From Caenorhabditis elegans (Eukaryota > Nematoda > Chromadorea > Rhabditida > Rhabditidae), in NCBI RefSeq assembly GCF_000002985.6, contig NC_003284.9, positions 9,610,001 to 9,674,000 of the forward strand: 64,000 bases of DNA, given 5' to 3'. Below are positions 12,998-23,891 of the stretch, one piece after another (position 1 is the stretch's first letter; each line of letters starts with the position of its first letter). The notes under the pieces are model-generated. The model had not been told where the DNA came from and ran no database searches. It saw only the letters and a program-made list of their open reading frames with translations. The position numbers were made by a program, and so were the translations under genes.

Positions 12998-13039
12998 TTT
13001 TGTTAAGAAACGTATGTATAAATACGTTTCTTAACAAAA
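12998..13039. repeat. perfect 18-bp hairpin
   Basis: Arms TTTTGTTAAGAAACGTAT (12998-13015) and its exact complement (13022-13039) are separated by 6 bases. It lies between the tRNA-Ala and the LAPTM-like gene. Confidence 0.9.
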
Positions 13040-13303
13040 AGCATATTTTTATTGTGAATATTGATTGAATGCAAGGTTTTTTTTTGAAAATTGAGACACG
13101 CGGTACACGTGAAATAAACGACACGATTCTAGTGTCATTTAGAACGTCTTAAATTTATGGTTTCCTTTGTGCTTCCGGCTTGTTTAGATTTACCCCATTC
13201 GCATCACATCATTCTTCATTCTTCATTTGCGGTGTAATGAAAAAGCTTTAACACCAAAATTTATATTTCGAATCCGCTAAAAAACTTCTTTATTTTTTTT
13301 CAG

Positions 13304-14659
13304 ATGAGCATTGCACACGAAAAAGAGCTGCATATCAATGAAAATGGTGTATATCCCGTTGTGAAAAAGTTGCCATCACCACTGTGCTGTTTTAAAGTGA
13401 TGCATATAAGGGTTTGTTTGAGATTCAAGTTTAGTGGTTCACAAAGATGTAAATGTTCCAGACTGGAACGTTGTGGATAGCTTATTGCGAAATAATGTGG
13501 ATAGTCTCCCAGTGTTCATTTTGGACTGCAGAGAGCATTGTTCGAGAAGCATTTCCTCCATACCTAATAATTGCTGGATTCACATTTACTTGCATTCAAC
13601 TAGGTACGTTAAAACTGTTTTCAATTGGTGCCTACAAAAAATGATATCAAAACTATTTCAGTATTGGTGTTTTTCCTTATTCAAGGAATTCGAACGTTTC
13701 GATTAGCATACATAGAGGTCTACATGATAGGTGTATGCTGCCGGATTTTCATGTTCCTTTCCTTTTTTCTGACACTTTTATTCTTCTTCATTGTAACAGG
13801 TTTGATTTTGATAGCAACTGGAAAGAAAATGTAGTTTTCAAAGAAAGTTTATGTTTTTGGACAGTTTTTCTATATTTAAATTTCCATTTTCTCAAAGGAA
13901 GTTGAGACAAAGTTCAATATATCAGAGTACTTCAATGAAAATTTCCAATAATTTACTCATACAATTGCAAACGTAGCAAGAATAGTGAGTTACAAATAAC
14001 TGGAAATTTAAAAATTAGAATGAAAAGTTTTGGTTGGGTTAAAAAGAAAAGTTTGAAAAATTAATATGCAACCATTCATGTCATTCATGCTAATGTCATG
14101 TTTGATTTATACTTTTCTGAGCAACTGACGCAAAACACCGTAAAACCGAAAGCAAATAGAATATTGGTCGATACTGTATAAGTTTGACAACTTTTAAAAG
14201 TTTTAACAATTAGTCCTTGATTATCGAACTTTTTTCAAGCAATTTTCTGGACGTCTATTCATATCGGGTCCAAATTATTTTGCTTTTTTCGGTGATCTAC
14301 TTCGATTCAAATTAGTTCAATAGAGATAGAACGGTAGAAATGAATTCATGTGGTTGAAAATAATAATTAAATTTAGTTTTGAATTATTCAACACGTTCAA
14401 TTACATAAATATTTCAGACGAAGATGAACGCACTAATTCCTCGCACTTCTTTCATCGCTTCTTAATTGTGAAAATCATATTCACGTGTGTCTACACACTT
14501 TTGAAAGCATATGCCCTTTACACCGCATATAGATGTTACTCATACATTGCGAAAACTCGGAGAGCCATTGCCCATCTCACATTATTTGAAGATCCGACAA
14601 GGTACGCCCATCATCACCCATTGTACTCTAATAATCCATCAAAATTTCAAAGAATATAA
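13304..14659 (+). CDS. LAPTM4/5-like four-transmembrane protein
   Basis: Four exons join in frame to 209 residues: 13304-13411, 13462-13603, 13662-13799 and 14418-14659. The N-terminus has the family-like PLCCFKVMHIRTGTLWIAY, a cysteine pair followed by a basic residue and the first membrane helix. Hydrophobic helices follow near residues 37-55, 65-95 (LIIAGFTFTCIQL), 105-130 (FMFLSFFLTLLFFFIVT) and 145-165 (FLIVKIIFTCVYTLLKAYAL), then a short basic tail. Vertebrate LAPTM proteins sit in lysosomal and endosomal membranes. The same location is inferred here, with moderate certainty because nematodes have many divergent members. The ATG sits directly after T8CAG, a likely spliced-leader acceptor. 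If the third intron is retained the protein ends early at a TAG near 13832, which would drop the fourth helix. Confidence 0.75.
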
Positions 14660-15800
14660 CATCACTCGTCCGCATTACAAATATTTTTTTCTTATAAAAC
14701 AATTTTACCTTTTTTTTCAATTTTCATTTTTTAACTCCAATTGATGATTTGTCAAAATCGTGGTTTAAAAATTGTTGAGAACATATTCATGGACTAGTGA
14801 GCAAAAGCGAAGAAGAGCACTGATTAGAAATGATCAGTGACCAGAGTAATTTTAAATAAGGAAGCCTTCTACGTATCTAGGTGAGAACGTGAATTATTTA
14901 AAACTACCTACTCAATGTCGCAATCTCCGAGATGAACTTCAATGTTGCAAAAAATGTGTTATTTTCAAATAAAAATAATAGCGTCTAAAATTTTTCTTTA
15001 TAAGCAAAAAGTAAACTCGTCGGAAAAAACATTTGAGACCATCTCTCTATTCGAACTACGATTAAAAAAGCAGCTTTACGCATTCGTCACAGCAAAACTG
15101 AAAATTTATGTACTGCCGGTTATCATATTTTCATTAGGCGAACAATTTTTGCAGCAGTTCAAGCAGAACATTATTACATTAAAACTCATTTATGTTCTCC
15201 AGTTTGATTCTAAAATGTGTAACTAATAATATTTTCGAAATTTCAGTCGTTTCAGAAGATTCATCAAGCTTCGATGTTGGCTTGAATTTTTTTAATTTGA
15301 GAATTGAGCGTTCAATCAATTGCTAAGAAAAATTGAAATTGTTGTAGATCATTTTTCACTCCAATTTTAAAATCAGATTATTTATGAAAACTTCATATGT
15401 CCTAACTCGCATATCCAATGCTATTTCGGAGTTCAATATTTGTCACAAATCCATTTTGTTTTCTCAAATATTTTCCTATCAATGTGAGAATGCGTACTGA
15501 CTATTTCTCATCATTGTCTATGCCGATTTACTAAATCCGATGTATCTTGAGAAATTCGTCTACGATAATCCAACTATTTCTGGATGAAGTTGTGCGTTCC
15601 TATTGTGTTCCTATTGTGGCTAGGTTTTTGAAATAGAATGCAAATAAAACTAAAGGAATCATTTTATTTTTTAATCTTTGAAAATTCCGCATACAAATCC
15701 TTCTATTGTTTAATTTAGCATATTGTTAAAATTTCCTGTCTTTTCAAAAGTTATGGTAGTATTTCCGGTTTCACTTTAATATTTATTCATATTTATTATC
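14660..15800. other. intergenic, no gene seen
   Basis: AT-rich. The 94-codon open frame at 14942-15226 lacks recognisable features and splice sites. Confidence 0.45.
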
Positions 15801-15841
15801 CACTCAGACAGGTGCGAGTCACGACTAACCGACTCAAAATC

Positions 15842-15948
15842 AATGCTAATTAGCAAAACACCAAAAAACCAGAACTAATTTGCTTAAAACCACGGCTAAT
15901 TAGCAAACAATTGCTAATTAGCAGAAAATCCGTGCTAATTAGCAATTA
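15842..15948. repeat. subterminal GCTAATTAGC palindrome array, left end
   Basis: Four exact and one degenerate copy of the 10-bp palindrome GCTAATTAGC, spaced about 16-45 bp apart. Matching copies lie at the right end near 17495, 17515 and 17569. Subterminal repeats of this kind are often transposase binding sites; that role is inferred here. Confidence 0.8.
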
Positions 15949-16186
15949 ATATTGATTTTTGTTTTCTTTCATTTGATTTTATGAACCTGATTTTTAATAA
16001 CTTATTTATTTATTTTTATTGTTTATTCATAATTACCGTGTGGTATTGAACTTGCTCAACTTTTTAAATAGTTTTTTGTATAATTCTAAATTTCAAATGG
16101 GGAAAAGGAAGTTCCTCTAGACGATGGAGAATTCATGCCGCCAGCCACGAACAACTCAAGAGAAGAAAAAGAGGAAGAAACTACAG

Positions 16187-16930
16187 ATGTTTGTTCGGCT
16201 AATGCCGAAAAATCAACGAAAATCCTCAATTGTGCAGAAACTCATTTCACCCTTCAAAGACGGCTTCACTTGTAAAGGTAGAGCTATCTGGTGTTTTATT
16301 TATCACAGAAACATGTTATTACAGAGGAGAAGCAAAGACTCTGCTTTGCCGGTAATTTTCCTTTCACGTCGATTCTCGAAAAGCTGAGCTTGACATTCCT
16401 CGGGCTGCTTTGAGTACGACTCTGCCGGACGCATTTATAATTTATACCTGTTTCAGTTGTCAGCTAGGAAATAGCGACTGTGGAATCAAGGCTGCGGCTA
16501 CCATCTACGTCAACTGTGAGCTTCTCGGAGGAGCCAAGAAAAGAAAGAAAAAGGTCTACACCATTCCAAAGAAGAACAATATAAGCCAAAGGAAGTCAAG
16601 CTCGCCGTCCCCCAAGTACTTCAAGGTAAGCGAAGTGTCTATTTCCAGAAGAATCAGCTCCGGCTAGAAAGTTTGGGACGATTAATATCTTGATATGGTG
16701 CCAAAACCAAATTTCAATATTTTCAGATCGACGAGAACGGCAAGATCAGCCGTCTACCAACAGGGATACTAACAGCCAGCATTCAGAGGGAAGCCTTCAT
16801 GACCCAGCCCACCACACTACGGAAGATGTCCCAACATCCTTGTCGTTGACACCTCTACTGCCGCTGCCACTTCAAACGAGAAGGAAGGAAAGAAGTAGAC
16901 TATTAAATGTTAGATTTTTATCAAAATAAA
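16187..16930 (+). pseudogene. ubl-1 (pseudogene copy): decayed copy of a ubiquitin-like/ribosomal protein S27a fusion gene (ubl-1 type)
   Basis: The S27a part is clear: GGAKKRKKKVYTIPKK at about 16528-16575, then after an intron (16627-16726) IDENGKISRL, then the remains of the cysteine-rich zinc motif and an LVVDTSTAAATSNEKEGKK-type tail ending in TAG at 16896. An AATAAA lies at 16925. Upstream of the GG cleavage site is a ubiquitin-like rather than ubiquitin sequence (start [14 protein letters not shown]; later EKQRLCFAG), as in C. elegans ubl-1. Breaks: the basic KPKxVKLAV stretch is in another frame owing to two compensating indels, further frameshifts separate the zinc-motif region from the tail, and cysteines are lost. 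The retained intron and poly(A) signal show a DNA-mediated rather than reverse-transcribed copy. The normal product is an essential 40S ribosomal protein released from its ubiquitin-like leader. Confidence 0.85.
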
Positions 16931-17007
16931 ACTGTTGTTTTTTTTAATTATTATTTGTTCGGGGGATGATTCGTAATAGCACATAGGATTTTTGGGTGCT
17001 TTTCCTC

Positions 17008-17049
17008 GCACACTAAAATCTTGATATATACATCAAGATTTTAGTGTGC
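17008..17049. repeat. perfect 18-bp hairpin inside the transposon
   Basis: Arms GCACACTAAAATCTTGAT (17008-17025) and its exact complement (17032-17049) flank a 6-base loop. It is followed by a short direct repeat (CTATAGTGAACA twice). Confidence 0.92.
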
Positions 17050-17243
17050 TATAGTGAACACTATAGTGAACAAAATGTTCGGAGAAGGAGTTCTCCAAAA
17101 TGCTTTTCAGAAATGGTGTCGCTCAATTTGTATCGATGACATACAAAATCGGACGCAAACAAATTTTGGATGGTGGAGTAGATGCTGTGTTCCACGAGAA
17201 TTATCTCGTTATTCAAGTTTCTTTCGATAGAAGCCTCACAAGA

Positions 17244-17312
17244 GGCGCGACGGCGCAATGGGTAAGGCGTCGGCGTTCGGTGTGAAGCAATGCGGGTTCA
17301 ATCCCCAGTAAG
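17244..17312 (+). pseudogene. tRNA-Arg-like sequence (tRNA-derived SINE head or tRNA pseudogene)
   Basis: It carries a box A-like GGCGCAATGGGTAAGGCGTC and a box B GGGTTCAATCC at tRNA spacing, and TTCGG at the anticodon position. It resembles the nematode tRNA-Arg(TCG) pattern GGCCTAATGGATAAGGCGTC. The acceptor and anticodon stems no longer pair, so it is not a working tRNA. About 150 bp of GC-richer non-tRNA sequence follow (to about 17460), which suggests a SINE-like composite. Confidence 0.6.
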
Positions 17313-17630
17313 TACATTTGATTTGACAAGAGTGGGTTGGGAGCAGAAACAGAGCCGGACATGACAGGGAGAGCAAGATGTGGGAGACGCGGTATCCCAG
17401 AATGGGACGGCAGGGTTATAATAGGTGGGAACAACTGCGGGGACAGGAAACTGTCAAAAAAAAAGTTTTTCATTTTCGGTATCAAAAACCAGAGCTAATT
17501 AGCAAAAAACCAGAGCTAATTAGCGAGAAACCAGAGCTAGCCCGGTTGACTCTATCCCTGGTCAAAAAGCTAATTAGCAGTGATTTTGAGTCGGTTAGCC
17601 GTGACTCGCACCTGTCTGAGCAGTATTATC

Positions 17631-20422
17631 AAAACAATCTTTAAAGCTAGTAACACTCACTAAAATCCAATTTTAATAACACAAAAACTGCGAAATGCCA
17701 TTTGCAGAAATTTCGGCGGCCAATGTATAAAGTTGAAAAATAAAAGTTTTAGAAGGTGGAAGACAATGTTTCATTCCCTTATAATTATAATTTTTAGTAT
17801 GTCAACGGTGCATAGTTTTATTATAAAATATACATACTTCAATATTTTCTCATAAGATTTATGTATTCAATTATTTAACTTACTAACTTAACTTTAACTT
17901 GTTAGATACATTATTTGAAAATTTTGTAATCCCAAAATAACTCCAAACTACCAACATCATAATAATACTTTTCAAAAAAAAAGTTCAAATTTTCACTTTT
18001 GTGGCCAAAATGTCAATAAAAAAGGAAAAATTTAGGTAAAATCTTTAATTTGTCAGTTTGTCTCTGTCGCAGCAGCTGGGAATTAGTCTTGAAATAAATA
18101 TCACTTTTACAAGAGAAGTTTGACTTCTGGAAACTTAAACGCATCGAAAATTGTGAAGTATCAGAACTCCTTCTTTTGTTCACATCAGGACTCCTTTTCA
18201 TAGGTCTACCTGGTCATTGTTGTATTTTATTCTGGCCCTCATCATTTTTTTTCTTTTCATTCCTTTCTTACATTTCCCACATTTTCAACGGAATACCCAC
18301 CATACTAGGGTTTCATTGTTGGATAGATCGAGCAGTTGTAATAGTCGTTTCACTACTCTTTTTTGAAATTTGTTATTTTTTAATTCTAAAAACCTAGAAA
18401 TCATTAGACTTGGATTCAACGAACCTTTGACGTAACACAAAAGGCCTTCTCAATGCAATGTTAATTTGTTGTTGGAGTGTTGCGAACTCGGATTAGGAAG
18501 ATTCTAGTCAGGTTCTGTCAGTTTCTCTCTGTTTGAGAGTTGATGGAATCATTTTTGATGTGTCCTATTCATTTTGATATGTGCGCGAAGAACCACCAAA
18601 ATAAAATTGTTGCCAAAAAAAAGTCTCGCTTTTAAATAAATAAATACTCTCTTGACGAAGAATTTATTTCAAAATTGTTGGGTTAAGACAATTACAAGTC
18701 AGAAACTGCTTCTTTAGATCTACTAATTAAACTTGAATTCAAAATAAATCTAAGGATAATTTTGTTCTTGTTGTTGTTGTTTTTTTTACATTTTTGAGTT
18801 CTCGGTACAATTTCTCATTCTTTCATGGTCTTTAATTATTATATTTACTAGTAATTTTTCCAAAACTTAATTAAATATTCTTGGCGATTATTGTTCTAAA
18901 TGTGTTTATTCTCGCGTGTTTGCTTTTAGTAAAGCTTTAAAAATTGTAAAAAATTGAAGAATTTGTTTTACAATGAATTTGGACAAAATATAGACAACAG
19001 ATTTGGAATCTGAAATTCTCATATTCCGACTAAAATTAAGCTGTTTGTTACATAAAAACAAAAATATCGGGCTACAGATTGATATGTAGTACTCATCGGA
19101 ATCTTAATGAACTGAAAAAAATATTCTCCAGCTTTTTTTTGAATTGGATATAATAGCAAATTGAAGATAGACTATTTTCGCATTGTTCAAGTATTTACCT
19201 TAATTGGTTTCTTTTTTGCAAGTTGAAGTGTTTGGCTGTACTGATTTAAGTAAGAGAATTTACAAAGCTTAGTATTTTTTGAGAAAACAAACTTGCATAG
19301 TTTGAAAATCGTTTTTATTTCCAAGTATTTTTTTGATGTTGATAGAAAGTTCCACACTAAAAATAATTTATGTTTATGGTGGATGAGCGTTTAAAAGATC
19401 AAATATATAAAACACGAAATTTATTCTTGAATGGTCACGTCCGTAAAAAATCAGACGAATCGTTGAGATTGTTCTTGAAATTACAAAATTTCTAGAATGT
19501 GTTCTTTTTTGATGACAACTTTTTTCATTACAATATCAGTGCCTACCTTGAGTTTGAACAATCATTGAATACATTTTTCATCACAGACTATACACAATTT
19601 TTCTTCTAATCAAACTTCACCAATTCCCAAAGTCCCATTTCCACGTGAAACGAAGCCTAAAATGACACATTTTGTTATTGTGATACGATAATTTTCATCA
19701 AAACGCGTAATATTCCCAAGTGGTATCTTTAGTGATACGTAAACACGTAGTTATCCATTTACCTATAAAGGAGCGTGATCGTCAAAATACATTAATCTTG
19801 TTTTCACTTCACTTGCAATTCCTCATATGGTTTGGTTAATTTTCTTCAATTGTAAGAATTCGTAGTTTTTTCTTTGAAATGAAAGTTAATCGAAGCAAAT
19901 GAAAACATTTAATTTTTGATTTATGGTTCTTAGAGAGACTTTTTGAATTTCTTATCGCTTTCAATCGTCATTGACATCTTAAAGCAGACGGATTTACCCC
20001 GAAGTTCGGACGCTTCATTGAGGCCAAAATAAGCGCATACAAGCAGTTTACACATGAAACGTGTATTTTTTTAGTTTTTAAAACTATTTAGTTTGCTTCT
20101 TTCTGTGATGTTTTTTTTTGAACTGGAAACTGATTAGACAACATAATTCATTCATTTGTAACTAGGAACTATTTGGGCAGTTTTAGTTGACATAATCTTC
20201 ACGTGCAATTTCTACTCGAAAATAATTATTCTAGTAGTAAGTAATAGAGATTTTTTAAATATTTTCCCTTTGTTCGACGCTTTAAACAATTCAAATTTCT
20301 AAGATCACACCTCACTTTTTCGAATTGCCATTGTTGGAGACAGATTAATACGCATGTGCCAAATAGTCTATTGTGACTTTTGATTTCACATTCTTTTTTC
20401 AGTGACCCCATTCATTTCAGCC
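17631..20422. other. intergenic, no gene seen
   Basis: AT-rich DNA, presumably including the promoter of the gene at 20423. The 73-codon frame at 18176-18397 is T-rich and looks like chance. Confidence 0.45.
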
Positions 20423-20875
20423 ATGTGCAACGCCTCGGTAGCAGTCATTCTACTTTTCGTTCTATGCTTCCATCAAACCACGAGTAAGTCAATCGTTGAT
20501 ATAGTTTATAAAATAAAAAGTGAAAATTTTTCATATTCCAAAATTTATAATATATTAAATGCAAAAAAATCTTGTTAGGCTCATAACCAGGCAAAAGATA
20601 CATTGATTGACTTCAAGTTCAATTTTACAGGTGCCGACTTTACGGATGCCGAATCTGCGATACAAGTGCCACGCCGGAGCGCCGAGATGTACTGGGTAAA
20701 CCGTGCCATGCCAAACAAATATCGGAAATATCGCACCTACAGTAGGAGAAGTGTTTCACAACGTTGGAAACGTCTCTATCCACTTCCAGGTGTTCTCCAA
20801 TCAATCGCGCCGGAGGATAAGATGCGTTACAGTCAGCAGCTGAAGATGCGTCTTGCTCAACTCTCTCAACACTGA
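20423..20875 (+). CDS. small secreted basic protein, possible peptide precursor
   Basis: Two exons (20423-20483 and 20631-20875) encode 101 residues. The N-terminus MCNASVAVILLFVLCFHQTTS is a good signal peptide, cleaved near residue 20. The mature part is short, basic and tyrosine-rich, with dibasic sites (PRRSAEM, RRSVSQRWKRLYPLPG) that proprotein convertases could cut. It has no cysteine pairs and no RFamide-type repeats, and I do not recognise the family. A neuropeptide-like or other secreted peptide is possible. The ATG lies two bases after the acceptor TTCATTTCAG, consistent with spliced-leader addition. A poly(A) signal AATAAA lies at 21169, only 88 bases before the next start codon. 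Confidence 0.75.
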
Positions 20876-21256
20876 TGACTGCCCAGTTCTATATCTTCAG
20901 CTTTTGCACATGACATCCAATGCAATGCATAATCGTAAAAAAACAACAACACTTATTACACCCCGTCACCGCATCTCAATTCACACCAAACTTTTGGGCC
21001 TCTCAGATTCTTGATTTTCGTTGCGAATCTCATTTTTCTCGTTTTTATTCGCTTCTCATCTCATCATCACGCCTCCTGTTTCTCATGAAATCCTTTGTGG
21101 TTTCAAGTTGTAAACCTTCAACAAAAATCCCCAATATTATGTGATGTGATTTTCTTTTTTCTCTCACGAATAAAATGTCATTTGCCGTTTGAGTCCAATG
21201 AACTCTGTATTTCAGCTTTATCGAATAAATGTTTAATTCAAAAAATTCAAATTCAG
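20876..21256 (+). other. 3' UTR and intercistronic region of a candidate operon
   Basis: It holds AATAAA at 21169-21174 and a second one at 21224. Two acceptors follow, TGTATTTCAG ending at 21214 and AAATTCAG ending at 21256, directly before the ATG of the next gene. A gap of about 80 bp from poly(A) signal to acceptor is typical of SL2-type operon spacing in Caenorhabditis. Confidence 0.45.
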
Positions 21257-22726
21257 ATGGATTTCTTCATTTCTGATTCTTACTTCTACGATTTTAATAT
21301 TACAAAAAAGGATGAATCATCTGTGAAAAGCACTGCGCAAAATGCACATGTGCTCATTGAAATCAACATTTCTGGAGAACGATTGGAAGCGGACGATTCA
21401 GAAATTAAACAAATCATCAAAACAGTAATTTTTGTCAGGACATGTGATAAAATATCAATTACTAATAAACAAACCGTTTTGAGTGACACCTTTTCTGCAG
21501 AAGCTTTTTCTAAAGTTGTAGATGAAATGTCTGAACCATCAGCTTCATCAACGATACTAAGCGTTTCTACATTAAGAATTCCTCTCACTTCAACAGATAG
21601 GGTATTTACAATGCATTTAGGTTTTGCTTAAATTATTTATTTTCAGGACCAACTGCGTGCAATGATAGTCCTGCTAAATGAAAGCAGCAGCGTTTTGGTG
21701 AAGATATGATTCAATGAGCAGTTAATTGACTCAGTTTAATTGCAGCTCAAAATTCGTCAGCGGTTCTCGTTGAGAGCGTCTACGCGTTGCGACGTCATAC
21801 ATTGTCAAATTCAGATGCAGTTACAAGAGCTTTTCGGGGAGTTTCGGAGTAATGATGCCGATAAATTTAAGGTGAAATGATAAGGAAATAAACATCTATA
21901 AAATTTAAGCAAAAGTCATGTGTGTAATCAATATTAGTAATCTGCTACGATAAAAGTGGATAAGAAAGGTATTAAAAAGTATTTTTATGGTGCAATATCA
22001 TAATAAAACATTTCAAAATCTGGAAATTTTTTACGCTGAGTCGGACCCTTTTTTTGAAAATCGTAGATCAAAAGCGGTTTTGCTTCTAGTTTCCTGTTAT
22101 AATTATGTTCAGAATATTCATATTTCAACACTGTAGAGGTTAAAACATGCGACAGTTTTTAAAGATTTATTGAAAAAAAGATTTCCCCATTGACCCTACT
22201 CATTTTTTAACGTTTTAAAGGGCTTTTAAACGTCGTTTACTGGAAATTGGCGACATTTTCTAAATAACTATGTAACTCTTTTGTGCACAGTAACATTGTA
22301 ATGATGCCAAATGTTATTATAGGAAATATAGAGTGAGATTAATATATCATTCACGCACTAGAAATATTTTGTAAAAAATGGTGGCATTGATCGGCAATGC
22401 AAGTGGCAAAAATCAATATAAAGAAAATACATTGAAAATACATTAGAAAACACATGACAATTTATCAAAACTTTTTTTTACTCAAAGTTAGTCTTAGGAA
22501 GCGGTGAAATTGGTTTCGTAACTTGTTTCATGATGTTTATGTGAAAAAAACTCGTTTCGATTTTTCAGGAACTTTTTTTTATTAAAAAAATATAAATAAT
22601 TATATGGTCTTCTAAAATTTTAAAATAATATTTTTCCAGGAAATGATTCCGCATAATCGTGATGCATTCCTATTGATTTGGGATCACTTGGCTCAACTCA
22701 TCGTCGATTCTTGCTATCATACCTAA
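21257..22726 (+). CDS. unrecognised 202-residue protein, candidate downstream cistron
   Basis: Four exons join in frame: 21257-21601, 21647-21697, 21746-21871 and 22640-22726. The N-terminal half (to about residue 115) is acidic and Ser/Thr-rich, with possible beta strands (NAHVLIEINISGERL). The C-terminal half is helical (QIQMQLQELFGEFRSNDADK, then DAFLLIWDHLAQLIVD). I recognise no family, signal peptide or membrane segment. The last exon is separated by a 768-bp intron and lies between two inverted repeat arms (22122-22156 and 22897-22931), so a transposon probably entered the 3' part of the gene. The ATG directly follows an acceptor, supporting trans-splicing and possible cotranscription with the upstream secreted-protein gene. 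Confidence 0.65.
22122..22156. repeat. inverted repeat, left arm
   Basis: It contains AGGTTAAAACATGCGACAGT. The complement of 22897-22931 reads GGATTAGAACATGCGACAGT in the same alignment. Weaker similarity extends outward on both sides. Together the arms suggest a degraded foldback or TIR element of about 0.9-1.0 kb. Confidence 0.6.
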
Positions 22727-22896
22727 AAATGAGGTAATAAACGTGGTTAAATTTAAAGCGCTAGTGTTGTATTTGTAAAAAACCCTACTATGGTGCCAAA
22801 ATAACCTAATATCACAGCTAAACTTTTCAAAAATTGTTGAAAAAATTTTTATGGACAGTCAAAAGTGACACTTGCCACTTTTTGATAAAAATATAG

Positions 22897-22931
22897 CACT
22901 GTCGCATGTTCTAATCCCTACAATGTTTGAG
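22897..22931. repeat. inverted repeat, right arm
   Basis: Partner of the arm at 22122-22156. The last exon of the 21257 gene lies between the arms, about 500 bp from the left arm and 170 bp from the right. Confidence 0.6.
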
Positions 22932-23891
22932 CCTAAATATTTGAAACGTAAGTAGAAAAATCGAAGATTAAGATTTTAACAAGATTTTTTTTTGTTCGGC
23001 GGCTTCCAAAAAGTGTCAAAACTGTAACTTTGACAATTTAACAAGTTTTTAAATGTTTAAATATGACATTAATATGGCATTTGGTCATTCTGGTGCCACA
23101 TGCATGTTTTGCAGCAATTTTCCCAGTGGCGCTACTACACCTTCAGGACTAATGATTGTATTTTTGACAGCAACAAGCAACTGTCTGCATTGTGATTTTG
23201 TACAATTATCTCCAGTATCCAAACAATTCAACATTTAATTTGATTCAAATTTGCATAACTTTGATTTCACAATATCTTGTTTTCCGTTTAAAATTTATTG
23301 TTCAAATATAATAATTCGAATGATAGAAAGAATGAATGGAATTAAGTGATTTGATCACAAAAAACATTATCCAATAAATCAGGAACGTATAGATTTGGCA
23401 AGCCGGATTTTTTCAATATACAAAATAAATGTGTTGGGAGTAAAAATAGAGTAGTTAAAACCGAGGGTCTACGGAAGGAATCACGATATAAAACTGCAAG
23501 GGGAAATTCACAGGACATTGATACAATGATATCGTTTGTTATTCGAAAAGCTAGGACAGAGATGAGGAATTTAGATACAAAAATACAAAAGTAGAGTAAC
23601 TGAGGGCAACTAAATTGTGAAAAGCATACAATGATATTTTAATTTGAGAGAAGCGTAGAGGGAATTAACTTTTTGAATTTACGATCAACGTGTTCAAAAA
23701 GCAAACAATGTACAAAGATGTCGGATTACATTTTTGATTGGATAACTGATTCCCTTTTAAAGTGGAGTCGGAATCACGCGAGAAACATTTAAGGAGAGCG
23801 TCAATACTTTGACAAAAACAGTGGTGTGTAAGTCAAAAATTTGGTTATAGATTCTTGTTCAAATGTACACTTTTGTTATGTTACGAGATGT
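22932..23891. other. intergenic between convergent genes
   Basis: No coding exon is supported on either strand. It should hold the 3' UTRs of the 21257 (+) and 25025 (-) genes. Confidence 0.45.

Larger units (their letters stand above)
15801..17623. mobile_element. 1.8 kb terminal-inverted-repeat DNA transposon carrying a captured gene
   Basis: The two ends are inverted copies of about 54 bp: 15801-15854 begins CACTCAGACAGGTGCGAGTC, and 17569-17623 is its complement with a few mismatches. The element is flanked by the 7-bp direct repeat TATTATC (15794-15800 and 17624-17630), the expected target-site duplication. Just inside each end lie several copies of the palindrome GCTAATTAGC. There is no transposase, so the element depends on another for movement. 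Its cargo is a decayed ubl-1/S27a gene copy (16187-16930), a perfect hairpin (17008-17049) and a tRNA-Arg-like sequence (17244-17312). I could not assign the superfamily. Confidence 0.85.
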
